Shown here: piece by piece, positions 1 to 13,100 of the stretch | Layout of the letters: each line of letters starts with the position of its first letter | Numbering within the stretch: the stretch's first letter is position 1 | Program-made: the position numbers and the translations under genes | NCBI GenBank assembly: GCA_030248215.1 | Contig: JASANG010003380.1 | Span: forward strand, 62,001-126,000 | Reading direction: 5' to 3' | From: Enoplolaimus lenunculus | Lineage: Eukaryota; Nematoda; Enoplea; Enoplida; Thoracostomopsidae | DNA: 64,000 bases | The notes under the pieces: model-generated | Seen by the model: the letters and a program-made list of their open reading frames with translations, nothing else | The model's database searches: none | Told to the model about the DNA's origin: nothing

Positions 1-169
1 AAAAGTTACTCTGTTTATATTCTTAAGCGTGTATATGAGTAATCGAATTTCAAGCATATTTCGAGTTGAGCTCAGGCTCACCCAACCTAAGTTTAGTACG
101 TCTTAGACGTATCTTAAGTTGTAAAATTAGGCTATTGGGTTGAGCTTTAACCCGCAGTTTTGAAGTCGG

Positions 170-410
170 TTTTAAGATAAGACATGTTTGTCTTATATTT
201 GAGAAATATATTTCTTAATTGTTAATAAAGCAAAGTCTAAATTTAAGACATTTAAATGTACAAACTTTTAGACCAATATTTTTGAAAGATTCATGAAATA
301 TGTCCTGAATTCAAGACATATATGTCTGGAGTGTGTATCAAGACATAATTGTTTTAAATTTCAGACAATAATTTTTGAATACAAGACAATTTATTTTGTG
401 TGCACCAATC
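170..410. repeat. AAGACA/TGTCTT repeat
   Basis: AGACAATTTATTTTGTGTG at 385 is the inverse of CACACAAAATAAATTGTCT at 63707. The same family therefore lies at both ends of the window; its limits are unclear. Confidence 0.5.
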
Positions 411-639
411 AGATGTTGAAACGTTTTGGTGGACACATTACACTCAGGATTGGTACCAAATGCGATTTGCGGTTTGAAAACAAAGAGTTTCGTTTTGACA
501 AACCTTAAAAATACATAACCGGTGTTCACTTATGTTTATTCTCAAATGTGTGTAGCACTTATTTCTTGTTGCAAACTGGTCGGGTAACTTTCATACCAGT
601 GCATAGAGAGGTTCCAAATTCTGCACATTTTTTTTGCAT

Positions 640-765
640 TTTTACTGTCCTACTTCTGCACCAAATTTGATATCCGAAATTTACATGAGTTCGTTAGTTT
701 GAAAACCTATCGCTAACTAGAGATTGGTGCTATACGCATTTGAGAATATGAACCCTAGCGCTTGC
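640..765. mobile_element. MITE, ATTCTCAAATGTGTATAGCA family (partial)
   Basis: GAAAACCTATCGCTAACTAG and GGTGCTATACGCATTTGAGA match the right part of 35353-35572. Confidence 0.6.
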
Positions 766-819
766 AAGTTTAACGTGCAACTTACAGTTGCAAAAACTTG
801 CTTGTGAATTAAATTAGCA

Positions 820-1018
820 CACTGCAAAAATTGGTTAGTCAAACAGACTCCCTCCGAAATACGATCTACGGTACTACACAAATTGAGCCAAATTGGACTC
901 AGCCAAAGTCAAACGTGCGACTGAGTGAGTCAAATTTGATTCAGTTTGTGTTGTCCCGTGAAACCTATTTCGGAGAGAGAGTCAATTTGGCTCACCATTT
1001 TTTAATTTCTTTTCAGTG
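820..1018. mobile_element. Mariner-type MITE, GAGTC family
   Basis: Palindromic element, CACTGCAAAAATTGGT to TTTTCAGTG, with GAGTCAAATTTGACTC-like arms. It ends 149 bp before the cuticlin start codon. Confidence 0.7.
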
Positions 1019-1142
1019 CCAACTAAATACACGTTTTGCTCAATATTTTGCTATAAGCGTTACACGAGATTAATAATTGCTAATTGCTGCTGAAAGTTCG
1101 CAAGCCTGATAAAAGTGCAACGGTATATTTTGAATACAAGTA

Positions 1143-1150
1143 ACTTGCAG
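1143..1150 (+). promoter_or_regulatory. Candidate spliced-leader trans-splice acceptor before the cuticlin start
   Basis: ACTTGCAG ends 17 nt before the ATG at 1168. Nematode trans-splice acceptors have this form and place, so this may be where a spliced leader joins. The motif is short and could be chance. Confidence 0.3.
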
Positions 1151-1167
1151 TATTAAACAATATAATT

Positions 1168-4100
1168 ATGCGATGTCAAACTGCAATTTTGGCCCTGTGT
1201 GCAACGACTCTGAGCTGTATTTTTTTGCTCTGTGCATCGACAATAAGCCAGTCTTTGGTTTTAGAAAATGGGCTTGCGTATCCGGATCGAGAGTATCAGA
1301 CTGAAACTAAAAGTAAGACAACAAATTTTAACCCTCAACAGCGGTGAAATAATGGTTAAATACCAGGGTTCAACGGGAATTGTTGTTCCGGCCGGAATTC
1401 CTGCAAAAATTCAATTCCTGTTCTTGTTTCTGTTCCTGCATTCAAAGACGCAGGACCTGGAATTTTTACCGGTATTGTGGCAAATTATTCACAATCATTT
1501 AAATATTGGAAACTTTGTCTTTGCGAAATTTTTTATATCAAAATTAGTGCTTTTTGTATCCAGTTCAATTCTGGTACTAAATTGTTCCGGATGTGTTTTC
1601 GCAAACCTTAACGATGGAATAGCTGAAAATTCTCTTAAGCCATTTTTTGGCAAGTTTTTAAAAGCCCAACAGTAATTCGGCGATGAAAATTATTCAAATT
1701 CCGGTTCCTGTTCCTGTTCCGGTTCCGGCATAAAAATTCAATTCCTGTTCCTGTTCCTGTTCCGGCAAAATTTAGTTCCTGTTGGAACCCTGTTAAATAC
1801 CGTTTAGGCTTAGGTAGTTTTAGAACATAGGATTAAAAAGGAGCCTTGTGAGACGCTCTATAAAATTTACACCAGCACCGGCAGGAGTCTACAACAGGTT
1901 GTAGTCAGGCTTCTAGCCAGAGGGAGTCCAGAAGGCACGGGACAATTCAGAAATTTCCGACAGGGGACGGGCTGTCAAATGTTATGAAACGCAATTTTCA
2001 CTATATGCTGTATATGCGATTGCCAGCGAAAACTTGTAAGGTAAGGACCTCATCTTTTTTCACCAAAAAATTTTCAGTGGGGGCGTACGTCCACCTCCCC
2101 GACCTCCTCTGGATCCACTAGTGCTAGGGGGCTCAGCCATTGCCCTGAAAGTATTTTTTCCATCTAGAAAATTCTGAACCTTGCTTGTAAGTCATCCAAA
2201 ATCGACGTAGCAAGGTAAGCTGGCTGCAAGCCTGGTTACTGCAACTGCAGTTCCATGCTTTTGGTCGCCTACTATGTCTTTAGAAATAGAAAATTGACAG
2301 ATGACACAGCTGATTGACCTTTTCGGTTGTGAAATTCCATCCGTCAAATCGAGAACGCAATCGGTGGACTTAAGTCCATCTTTGAATTTAAATGATATAT
2401 AGCAAAGCAGGGTGCAACTGTATATTCGTTTCCGGTAAAAATCCGTGTCCGTTTTCGTTTCCGTTATAGAAATATCAAGAAGTATTGTTAGTTTTACGCT
2501 CAACTTCAGTTAATATATAGGCATATATCTCAGCAATTCTTCATCACACATATGCTGCAATATTTGAAATGAAATGAAAATTACGAAATTCATTCAAAAT
2601 TTTAAAAATTTCCATGCATCCGCCATTGTTTTATTTAACATTTTTGAACTATCGGTGAATATTTGCCACCAGCTCAATTGTGTTGGCAGAAAAATAAAAC
2701 GTTTTCGAAACTATTATGCTTTAATAAAATTCGATTTCTGTTTCCGTTTCCGTTATTTTGATCATAATTCGTTTCTGTTTTTGTCATTTTTACTATCCGT
2801 TTGCGTACACTGTACGAAAACCGCTTGAAATAGCGTTTTATTTTTGACACGTAATTTGTTTGATACACCGGTCGTTTGTCAAAACCAATCATCAGTGCAT
2901 TACGAGCATCGAATTATAGTAAAAGTCTTGGACCTTCTGATTTGCTATAGAATTAAACAAAAAGTGAAAAAAATGTATAAAATAGCGTTTACTTTTGTGA
3001 CTATTTTTAATGCAGTTACTCGCAGTGTTGACTATGAACAGTGCAGTGACGAATGACATTGAGCGGCGGTACGGAATCTGGACCCTTTTGAAATTTAACA
3101 TAAAATAGTCTATCCTATAGATATCGACGAGCTGAGTTCAACGATGCCACTTTTAATGCTGTAATACAAACGGTTCAAAAGTTATGACCCATAGAAGTTA
3201 TACTGCAAACACGAACAGATTGGAAGAGCAAGTATCTATTGTTCACACATGTTCGTAAAGTATTAGCTTTACCAATTAGGTTTATTCGCTATACAAATTT
3301 AGTTGGCGTTTGTACATGGTTTATAAAGTGAAACGTTGAAGTTTGAAGGGTTATAAGTTTTGAACCAGGGGACCTGCAGCCTCAAAAATGTTAACCCTGA
3401 GCTCAGCGCGTCAAAATCTATAAAATAAATCAATTTTCAGTAAATTCCTAGAGCGTCCATATTCCGTACCTTCACCTGATTTGACGCGATTAAATTTCGT
3501 TACAGGGGTTTGTCGCTTAAACCGTTTTCAGTAAATTCCTAGAAAGTGAATAAATTTCCTAGGGGGTCCGTATTCCGTACATCCGCCTGATATCGTACGT
3601 AGCTAAATTGATTACGAAAAGTGTTTCAAAATAGCGTTTTATTTTTGACACGATTATATTTGACTACAGCGGTTTGTAACTTAGTCGGAAAATCACAAGT
3701 TTAAAGGGCCATATCTTTTGAACCAGGAAACCCGCAGCCTTAGAAATGTTACTGCTGAGTTCAGTGCGTCGAAATCTATAAAATAAACTATTTTCAGTAA
3801 AATAAACTGTTTTCAGTCAATTCTTAGGGAATCCATAAAATTCTTAAGAGGGTCCACAAAATTCCTAGGGGGGGGGTCCGTACCTCCGCTTGAGATCTTG
3901 TACGTCGCTAAATTGATTACGAAAAGCGTTTCAAAATAGCGTTTTATTTTTGACACGATTCAATTTGATTTTACAGCGGTTTGTCACTTAGTCGGAAAAC
4001 CACTCAATTTAATATTTGTCCTCGATTCGTCGGGTTCATTGGCTGATCAGTTTGAAGAAGAACGCCAAGTGCTACGAGATATTATTCAAACTGTCGCTAT

Positions 4101-7100
4101 TCATCCTGATTATACGTCTATTGCGCTTGTACAGTACTCAGGCATTGCGAGAACAGAATTTAATTTTAATAGATTTAATAGGTACGTTTAAAGCTTCTGT
4201 GATACAAAAGAATTGGTACCATGTAAAAATCAGGGGTGAAACGTTTTTCTGTGGTACTGGAATAGACTAAGCTGAAACATTAAGACTATTGTTTTTGCTT
4301 AGGCTTAGTCTTACGTATAACCTCATTCTTACGCTTAGTCTTAGGTTTAGTGTTAGGTTCATTCTTAGGAATATGCGTATACTACTGTTCCGACCATGTT
4401 CTATACATTGATCAGGAAATATTGGATACCGTAAGCAACCAGACAAGATGAATCTGCATCGATTAGGCTGTGAAATTTTCTGGACAATATTTAACCTTTA
4501 TAAATCGGCTAAAGTTGATTGTAAAAACACAAAATATATCACAAATTTTTTACAACTTGTCTTTTTAGAACAAATAGACAACTAGCCGACCGCTGATTGG
4601 ATCCGTGTATAGAACAGGGCCGAATCGTTTTCCGAAGCGGCTATAATAGAGTCAGTTTAAGCTTTAGACTAATTTTTTTGCTTATTCTTAGGCTTAGGCT
4701 TAGGCTTAGGTTTAGGCTTACGAATAGGCTCATCCATACGCTTAAGCTTAGGCTTAGGCTTAGGAATATGCTTATACTTACTGTTCCGGCTCTGTTCTAT
4801 ACATGGGCTGTTGATTGTATAATCCGAAATTTTATGAACGCAACAATTGACATCCACCATTCGGCTTACGTTGAGGCTTAGAATTAGGCTTTGTGTATCG
4901 GCATTAGCTGTCAGTATAAGGTTGGGACCCTGCACCTAAGCATAAGCCACCTATCCTCGGCGATCCCAATCTTATGATTGTGCGATGGCAAAACTTGTAG
5001 AATCGGCTTAGCTACGCTGGCTTAGCCGTGTTCGGGATAGGATTTCCGCGCCCAGGTCTGGAGCGCACTTGCATTCCCAATCCTTATCCGCCATCACCGG
5101 ACCCATTTCTGGGTTAAGAAATTAGTAAATTTTTAACCTACTAAAAACCGGCCAGCCAAATACATGGCTGGACTGCAATAAAACAAAATTCGGGACTAGG
5201 AAACTCATATCCTTGCGCATTCCTGCCCCTGGTTAAAACTTCTGACCACCGTGGCGAGACTTCCTCGCCATCCAGTGGGCAGGCAAAATTCGGAGCGCGG
5301 GGAAAAATAAATTCTTGGTAAAAAGGATCTGGTCAAAAAGGAAAAAGAAAAACGGGACCCGCGCCGCCTATTTTTACGGCTGTAGAAATTTTACTTACAC
5401 AGAACATTTGAAACTCCCTGGATCCAAAAATCAACCGGAAAAAGAAAAAGAAAAAGAAAAACACCCTTTACCAGTCCGGACAATAACAACATATTCTAAC
5501 TCGGACTCGCTCGGTCGCGAATCGAGCCAGTCCGAGTCAGAGTCAACAAAAACAGCCCCGTCCAGCGGGGATTGACGCGTCAAGAACGAACAAAACTGGT
5601 TAATTAGGGTAAAAAACAATCTCAACGTTAAAGCTGCAACAAACAATTTAGGAGCTCCCAAAAAATATGTGGATTTACCCATATAAACTCGACACCTATG
5701 TTTTATTATTTAAAAATAATGCAGATTGAACATGTTAAAACTTTTTCGCCTGATTCCCTGGTACCGTTGACACCTCCGGCCACCGGTACGCGAGAGAACA
5801 TCTTGACAAATTCAAAATTTAGCGGAGCCGACTTCTGTGCTCGAAGCCGGCCACATCGGCGAGTGAAAACTGTAAAACAAAGACATGAAAATTACGCTTA
5901 GAAGGCATCCGCCAAATTTATGTGCCATACTGGCAACCTGAACACGAAAACAAACTGAATGCCTAAATTGTAGAATCGGCAGCAGCTTTTATACCCTGCC
6001 GGATGGCTAAACCAAATTTGCATAATTAGAAGCTTATTTGCATAAGCTTCCTAAAATTTTGTAAAATTAGCATAAATTTCTGAAAACCGGCCAGATAGTT
6101 ATGGTCGAAAATTTTCGAATTCGGAGCGAAAGCAACAACAACAAAAACAAAAACAACGACAACAACAAGAGCAACAACATTGCAACTGGTAAGCCAACAT
6201 AAACAAGGAACCGGAGGGGGAAAGAAACAGTATGAAAGAACAATTAAGTTAGGGTAGCAAGAGGTCTACATGAGGTGGGTGTCTGTTAAGATGCACTGCG
6301 CAGGCTGCTCATGCTCAGAATCTGAGATTTCCAGCTGCTGAAATAAACGCTAGAGAAGCGCCTGACCCCGTGCCACTTGCTAGCGTCCACGGGGTAGACG
6401 TCCGCACCGCGTCTCAAATGTAATAACTGCCAGCAGCTGTGACCCAAAGCGGAATCGCTCCGCGATAACCGGGCAAATTTTGCAGAATACCATAACTCAA
6501 GAGCGCGTACCCAGAGGTATCCCTACATCCCCTCTTCTTTTGGCTTGATGTCCCCATTAAGGGGTTGCGAGGCAACATCTCAACAAGACCAAGAGGAGCA
6601 ATGAGGGAGGCAACAGGGTACGCGCCACTTGATTTACCCGCGCGAGCAACCCATATCTTTAGCAAAAAACCGCAGCTGAATTCATGTGAAAAGGGGCAAG
6701 GGTTCGTCAGAAGTTGCGTTTAAAATCATGGCGCATTGACCACAAAACATAACAGCTATTTATATCAAGGAGCTGCAAAACTAGGGTCAGAATTGATTTC
6801 CCGCGTCACACAGACATGCATAAAAAGTAGCATATGTACAAACATAAAAAATATTAAAGTTGTTTGTTAAATCAGCTCTTTCTGTCATCAAGTACAAAAT
6901 TGCTTGACCAGACGCTATTACGTTGAAGATATCATTTCATTATTGAACCCAACAAAGTCATCATATTGAAAGTAATCAAGTGAGTCAACTTAGCCGCGAG
7001 ATCGTCGTTGGACCAAAGAAACAAGACGCGAGTAAATGCGATCACTCGAGTAATCATATTATGAGATCATTACGGTTAGTAGATCGAAAACTTGAGAACC

Positions 7101-10100
7101 GTCGATGTTGATTTGCCCCTTGCGAGACAGCTTGCTTCTGTCGTCGCCCAAATGACGCCTTTAAGTGCGCTATCACTGAATTCACCGATAAATGTTCCAA
7201 ACGTTTGAACCGACTGCCGTTTGTAAATTTGGCTTCTTGAATGCAAGGATTCGAACGCCATCACCGAAGTCCATGTAGCTGCTATCACACTTGTTGTTGG
7301 TATCGCCGCTGTCTGAATATTGGGTGGCCAGTCATACTTGCCAAGCTACTGGCTGACTTTAGCATTGCCACTGGGTTTTGTTGGTTCGTTGTTGCGCAAT
7401 CGTCATTGTTGTCGTAACTCCTGTCTGTTTAGACGTTGTCATCTATGGAACTTTCTGAAATATTAGAAATAAGTTGCATAGCGAAAAAATATGCGGTCTG
7501 AAGGGTATAACAAGCACTATTTGAGTCCGGCGATACGTTTTAGTTCTCGAACGTAACAAATTCAAACCCGCTGTGCATTTCAGATCTGGACTGTCTTACA
7601 TGTGAGCATTGTTGCCCACACATAAGACACTCACGGCGTAGCCCCCATATAAGGTTGGGACCCTGCACCTAAGCATAAGCCACCTATCCTCGGCGATCCC
7701 AATCTTATGATTGTGCGATGGCAAAACTTGTAGAATCGGCTTAGCTACGCTGGCTTAGCCGTGTTCGGGATAGGATTTCCGCGCCCAGGTCTGGAGTGCA
7801 CTTGCATTCCCAATCCTTATCCGCCATCACCGGACCCATTTCTGGGTTAAGAAATTAGTAAATTTTTAACCTACTAAAAACCGGCCAGCCAAATACATGG
7901 CTGGACTGCAATAAAACAAAATTCGGGACTAGGAGACTCATATCCTTGCGCATTCCTGCCCCTGGCATTCCTGCCCCTGGTTAAAACTTCTGACCACCGT
8001 GGCGAGACTCCCTCGCCATCCAGTGGGCAGGCAAAATTCGGAGCGCGGGGAAAAATAAATTCTTGGTAAAAAGGATCTGGTCAAAAAGGAAAAAGAAAAA
8101 CGGGACCCGCGCCGCCTATTTTTACGGCTGTAGAAATTTTACTTACACAGAACATTTGAAACTCCCTGGATCCAAAAATCAACCGGAAAAAGAAAAAGAA
8201 AAAGAAAAACACCCTTTACCAGTCCGGACAATAACAACATATTCTAACTCGGACTCGCTCGGTCGCGAATCGAGCCAGTCCGAGTCAGAGTCAACAAAAA
8301 CAGCCCCGTCCAGCGGGGATTGACGCGTCAAGAACGAACAAAACTGGTTAATTAGGGTAAAAACAATCTCAACGTTAAAGCTGCAACAAACAATTTAGGA
8401 GCTCCCAAAAAATATGTGGACTTACCCATATAAACTCGACACCTATGTTTTATTATTTAAAAATAATGCAGATTGAACATGTTAAAACTTTTTCGCCTGA
8501 TTCCCTGGTACCGTTGACACCTCCGGCCACCGGTACGCGAGAGAACATCTTGACAAATTCAAAATTTAGCGGAGCCGACTTCTGTGCTCGAAGCCGGCCA
8601 CATCGGCGAGTGAAAACTGTAAAACAAAGACATGAAAATTACGCTTAGAAGGCATCCGCCAAATTTATGTGCCATACTGGCAACCTGAACACGAAAACAA
8701 ACTGAATGCCTAAATTGTAGAATCGGCAGCAGCTTTTATACCCTGCCGGATGGCTAAACCAAATTTGCATAATTAGAAGCTTATTTGCATAAGCTTCCTA
8801 AAATTTTGTAAAATTAGCATAAATTTCTGAAAACTGGCCAGATAGTTATGGTCGAAAATTTTCGAATTCGGAGCGAAAGCAACAACAACAAAAACAAAAA
8901 CAACGACAACAACAAGAGCAACAACATTGCAACTGGTAAGCCAACATAAACAAGGAACCGGAGGGGGAAAGAAACAGTATGAAAGAACAATTAAGTTAGG
9001 GTAGCAAGAGGTCTACATGAGGTGGGTGTCTGTTAAGATGCACTGCGTAGGCTGCTCATGCTCAGAATCTGAGATTTCCAGCTGCTGAAATAAACGCTAG
9101 AGGAGCGCCTGACCCCGTGCCACTTGGTAGCGTCCACGGGGTAGACGTCCGCACCGCGTCTCAAATGTAATAACTGCCAGCAGCTGTGACCCAAAGCGGA
9201 ATCGCTCCGCGATAACCGGGCAAATTTTGCAGAATACCATAACTCAAGAGCGCGTACCCAGAGGCATCCCTACAGTCAGGAGATAGCTTACGTTTAGACT
9301 TAGAATTACGCTTAGTCTTCGGTATCGGGTATCAGTCGAGAACACAAGTTGTCACTTGAATAATTGTCGTACATTCCTTCACACTCGAAACAAACTAAAA
9401 CGTACTTGTTGGATATTGAAAATCTGCTAAAATTGTGATTTATAATTTGTAAAAAATTTACCAAAAATCAATTTTTCAGTAAAAAGCCTGAACTCAACAG
9501 AAAAGAAGCACTAGAAGCTGTCAATAGTCTACGATTCATTAATGGAGTGACGAAAACAGGACACGCACTGGCGCATGTACAATCGTTACTGGAAGAACAC
9601 GAGGTAAGCGATAAAATAGTCCTTTGTTAAAATGGGATCAGGATTATTTGGGACAGTTTGGGTCGCGTTTTCTTACTGTTACAGGATTGTTTGGATGCTT
9701 ATATGCCCTGTATTGTGTTGTAAAAATTTTCAGATTGGTTAACTTACTGTAGTGACCCGAATAAGACGGTGGGTATAAAAGAGGAGTGTCGCGATTTTGA
9801 GTGTCAATCAATAAGAGTTCGTATCCCTAATAAGAGTCCGCAAACGGATAGAGTCCCTAAATCCTAATTACAGACCAAACGTCAATTATTCCTAATCGTA
9901 GAGCATAAATGACTCCAGGACCAAATAAAGTTGAGTTCGAAAGTTTAAAGCATACTTAAGTTTTGAAAGTAGATCCCTCAGAATAACCTTGATTTATCGC
10001 TCTAAATTTAAATATAAGGCAAAAAATGTTTAATTCAACGGATAGTTGCAAAATCGGAGATATATCAGTAACGAATGGCGATGGATGGTGGGTTAAAAGT

Positions 10101-13100
10101 AAATAACAGTCTGTAGCCGAATAACACGACGGGGAAAGAGTCTGGAGAGACAAAATAAATATCAGCCCCTCGCTCTTATTCGGGTCACTACGGTATGCAA
10201 TTTTCATAATATCATAAAACCTACACCAGGTGACTTTTGAGGGGGCAGTGCGCTGCACACTGAAGGCCAAAAACTTCAATGCGGTGCACACTGAAGCCAA
10301 AAAGCTTCACTGTGCAGCATACTGTCCCGTCAAAAGTCACCTAATGTTGTTATGATGTTGTGACATTTAGTTGTTTAGACAAATAAAATAGTAATCAAAT
10401 ATTTTTAACTCGACAATGTCAAAAATTGTAACAATTCATAATTTGATTGGATATTCGGTTTTGAGGTAATTCTACGTTTATATTCACTCCTAATTTTAAC
10501 TAGCTATGTCATTAGAAGCAAACTTCTTTCTTGTTTTTTTCAGGGTTGGCGGCCTAACGAGCGAACAATTATGTTTTTAGTGTCAGACGGTCGATCATAC
10601 GATAAACCGAGAAATCTTGACGAAATTAGTAAGTAATTAACAACAAATTGAATTTAATTGAATCAGACCAGTAGCCAGCTCACCTTGCTAGAAGGGGGGT
10701 AAAATTTTTTCAGGAGGGGCATTCAAGTGTTTTTAATAACTTGCAAGCAAGATTGAAAATTTTCTAGGGCGCCCAAAATTTTTCCAGAAGGGGCTGAGGC
10801 CCTTTGCCCCCCTCTTGGCTGCGGGCCCAATTTTTCGAATTTTCATAAATTTTCAAAAATGAAAGCCTGTAATTTTAATACAATGGCTGATCCTAAACTT
10901 AAACTGTAAGCCTAAGCCGAATCGTAAGCGAACATATGAGACTTTCCAGCATTATTCAACATTTTCTCACAAAATTGTATTCATTCGATATATATTTTTA
11001 TGCTGGAATTGGAATTACTAGATTCTCGGCTGGAAGACGTTTTACCATCACCGCTCAGCACCGGAGCTTTATGCTCACAGGTTTCGTGAAGGTTTGATGC
11101 TGCGTATACATTCGTGCTAATTAGCTCGTAGTCTACTCGGCCAATGTTACTTCAACGGGTGTAACAGTAGATTAAGCGTATTCCTATGGCTAAGCCTAAG
11201 CCTAAGCGTTGCAAAAATGTATTCCTAAGCCTAAAACTAAGCCTAAGCCTAATCCTAAGCAAAAAATGTAATCTAACATCTAAACCTACTCTTTTGAGAT
11301 CCACCATAAACCTGGACGCCCTTAAAGTATGACATGGGCCGTCTACTCTATGTGAAAAGGGATTTATTCAAAAGTTTACCATTGTTCCCCACAGTGTAAC
11401 TTTATTTAAATTTTAGACGCCGCAAAACTGGCTGCCCGCGGGGTGGAAATATACGGCTACGGAACCGGAGAATATGTCGCAATTGAAGAATTGTACGATT
11501 TAACCGGATCTAAAGATAAAGTATTTTCAAAATCGAGACAGTTAGCAGTTAAGCGTCACTATGAAGATATGTTGACGTTTTTTTCGGAATACGCTGGACA
11601 ACAGATTTGCGAAGAGTTACCAGGTTAGCAGGGCCGTTGTTGCCAGCCTCACCTTGCTTGGGTGGCAAAACTTTTTCAGGACGGGCATACAAGGGTTTTT
11701 GTTGACTTACAAGCAAGGTTGAAAATGTGTTAAGGGGAGGTGAAATTTTGCCATGAACGCTGAGCGCTCTCTGGACCCCTCTCTAGATACGGGCCCGCAA
11801 GTTGATCAACGTTTTTGAATTTAACTTATTACAACATCAATGGTACATGTTTTGTAAGAATGCTTAGCATTCGTAGCCACTGAGATTTCCCTGGGGTTAA
11901 ATTTAAGATTGTACGTGGGGCAGTTTTAAAATTTAACCCTCGACAATTCGTTGACTTTTAAAGTATGATTTTTAAATGTTGTCAAGTGGGTGTGGTAAAT
12001 ATATTATTATTTTTAACCTTCTGCTACTTTAATTTTAGCAAAATAAATTTTTTCCTGATCTCTCTGTTCGAACAAAAAAATTCGTTTGAATTCATTGTCT
12101 GAAGTAGAAATTCTGCCTGCACCCTTATATAACATATTGGCTGGATTTCTGAAACCCTACTTTAGTACAACGTAGTACTTACGTACGTGCGAAGAAACTA
12201 CTTAACCCTTTTGCCGTTTTTAAAAGCGTACGTATTTTAAGTAAATACCTAAGTCGCTGATCAAACTTGGCATATTACAGCTTAACATTTCAGGCATACT
12301 AACCTTGGTCTAACTGAAATGATAACCTTATGGTGCTTCATTATAAAACAAAACTATAACTTTCTTGTTATGACAATGGCTGATATTTGGCGTTTATTTG
12401 GTTTTGTACGGAAATTTGTGTATTTAATTAACTCAGTGACTCCAGTAATTACTTAAGTGTAACTGAAGTAAATATATACTTAATATGTACACTGTAAATT
12501 CCAATGAGTTGATTAATCAATTCAGCTATTGAGTTGGTTATTTCTGAATTAATATCAGTAAACGTAAACTCACTCCGAGTTGAGTTGATTTTTACTCTGA
12601 GTTAAGTTAACTTTGGGTGAGTTGGTTAATTAACTCAAACTGAATTGAATCAACTCAGAATGCCGAGTTCTGATAGTCCTAACTCAGACTGAGTGATTCA
12701 ACTCATTCTGAGTTAAAATCATCTCACTGAAATTTACAGTGTAAGATTTCAGAAACCCAGCCATTATTTCAGCATGTATACCAGGAAGCGATAAGCCTAC
12801 AGACTTGTTATTCGTGGTCGATGGGTCTCGTTCGCTGCAAGTTGGATTCCAACAGCAAATCGATTTTTTGCATCGAATTATCGGAAGTATTAACGTACAT
12901 CCTGAAGCAGTCAGGGTAGCAATGATTCACTACAGTACGCGTGTACGGTAAGCTTCGAGTATGATCCAGCCGAACGATCCTGTAAATGATGACCAAAACC
13001 CGATTAATCTGACAGGATGCTGTAACTGCCGTTCGGTTGAAACTATGACATTGCTTGAGTATTTTAGCTAATTTTCAATTTTACGGGGTTTAGTCGAAGA

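Larger units (their letters stand above)
4915..9274. mobile_element. Non-autonomous LTR-type retroelement
   Basis: Two long direct repeats flank an internal stretch of about 1.1 kb, and the whole is bracketed by GTCAG target duplications. The two ends differ at few positions, so insertion looks fairly recent. I see no recognisable gag or pol coding; it is a non-coding (LARD-like) relative. The family cannot be told from this copy. It lies in intron 2 of the cuticlin gene. Confidence 0.8.

Noticed and set aside
4599-4809. TTAGGC run as a true telomere or chromosome-fusion scar
   Set aside because: Runs are short, many, in both orientations and bounded by element tips, with genes on both sides.
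5315-5575. 86-codon open frame, repeated at 8063-8323
   Set aside because: Both copies lie in the long terminal repeats of the LTR-type element; the match reflects repeat identity, and a Lys/Glu run alone is not evidence of a gene.
5698-5901. 67-codon open frame, repeated at 8445-8648
   Set aside because: Same reason: inside the duplicated ends of the LTR-type element, with no domain.
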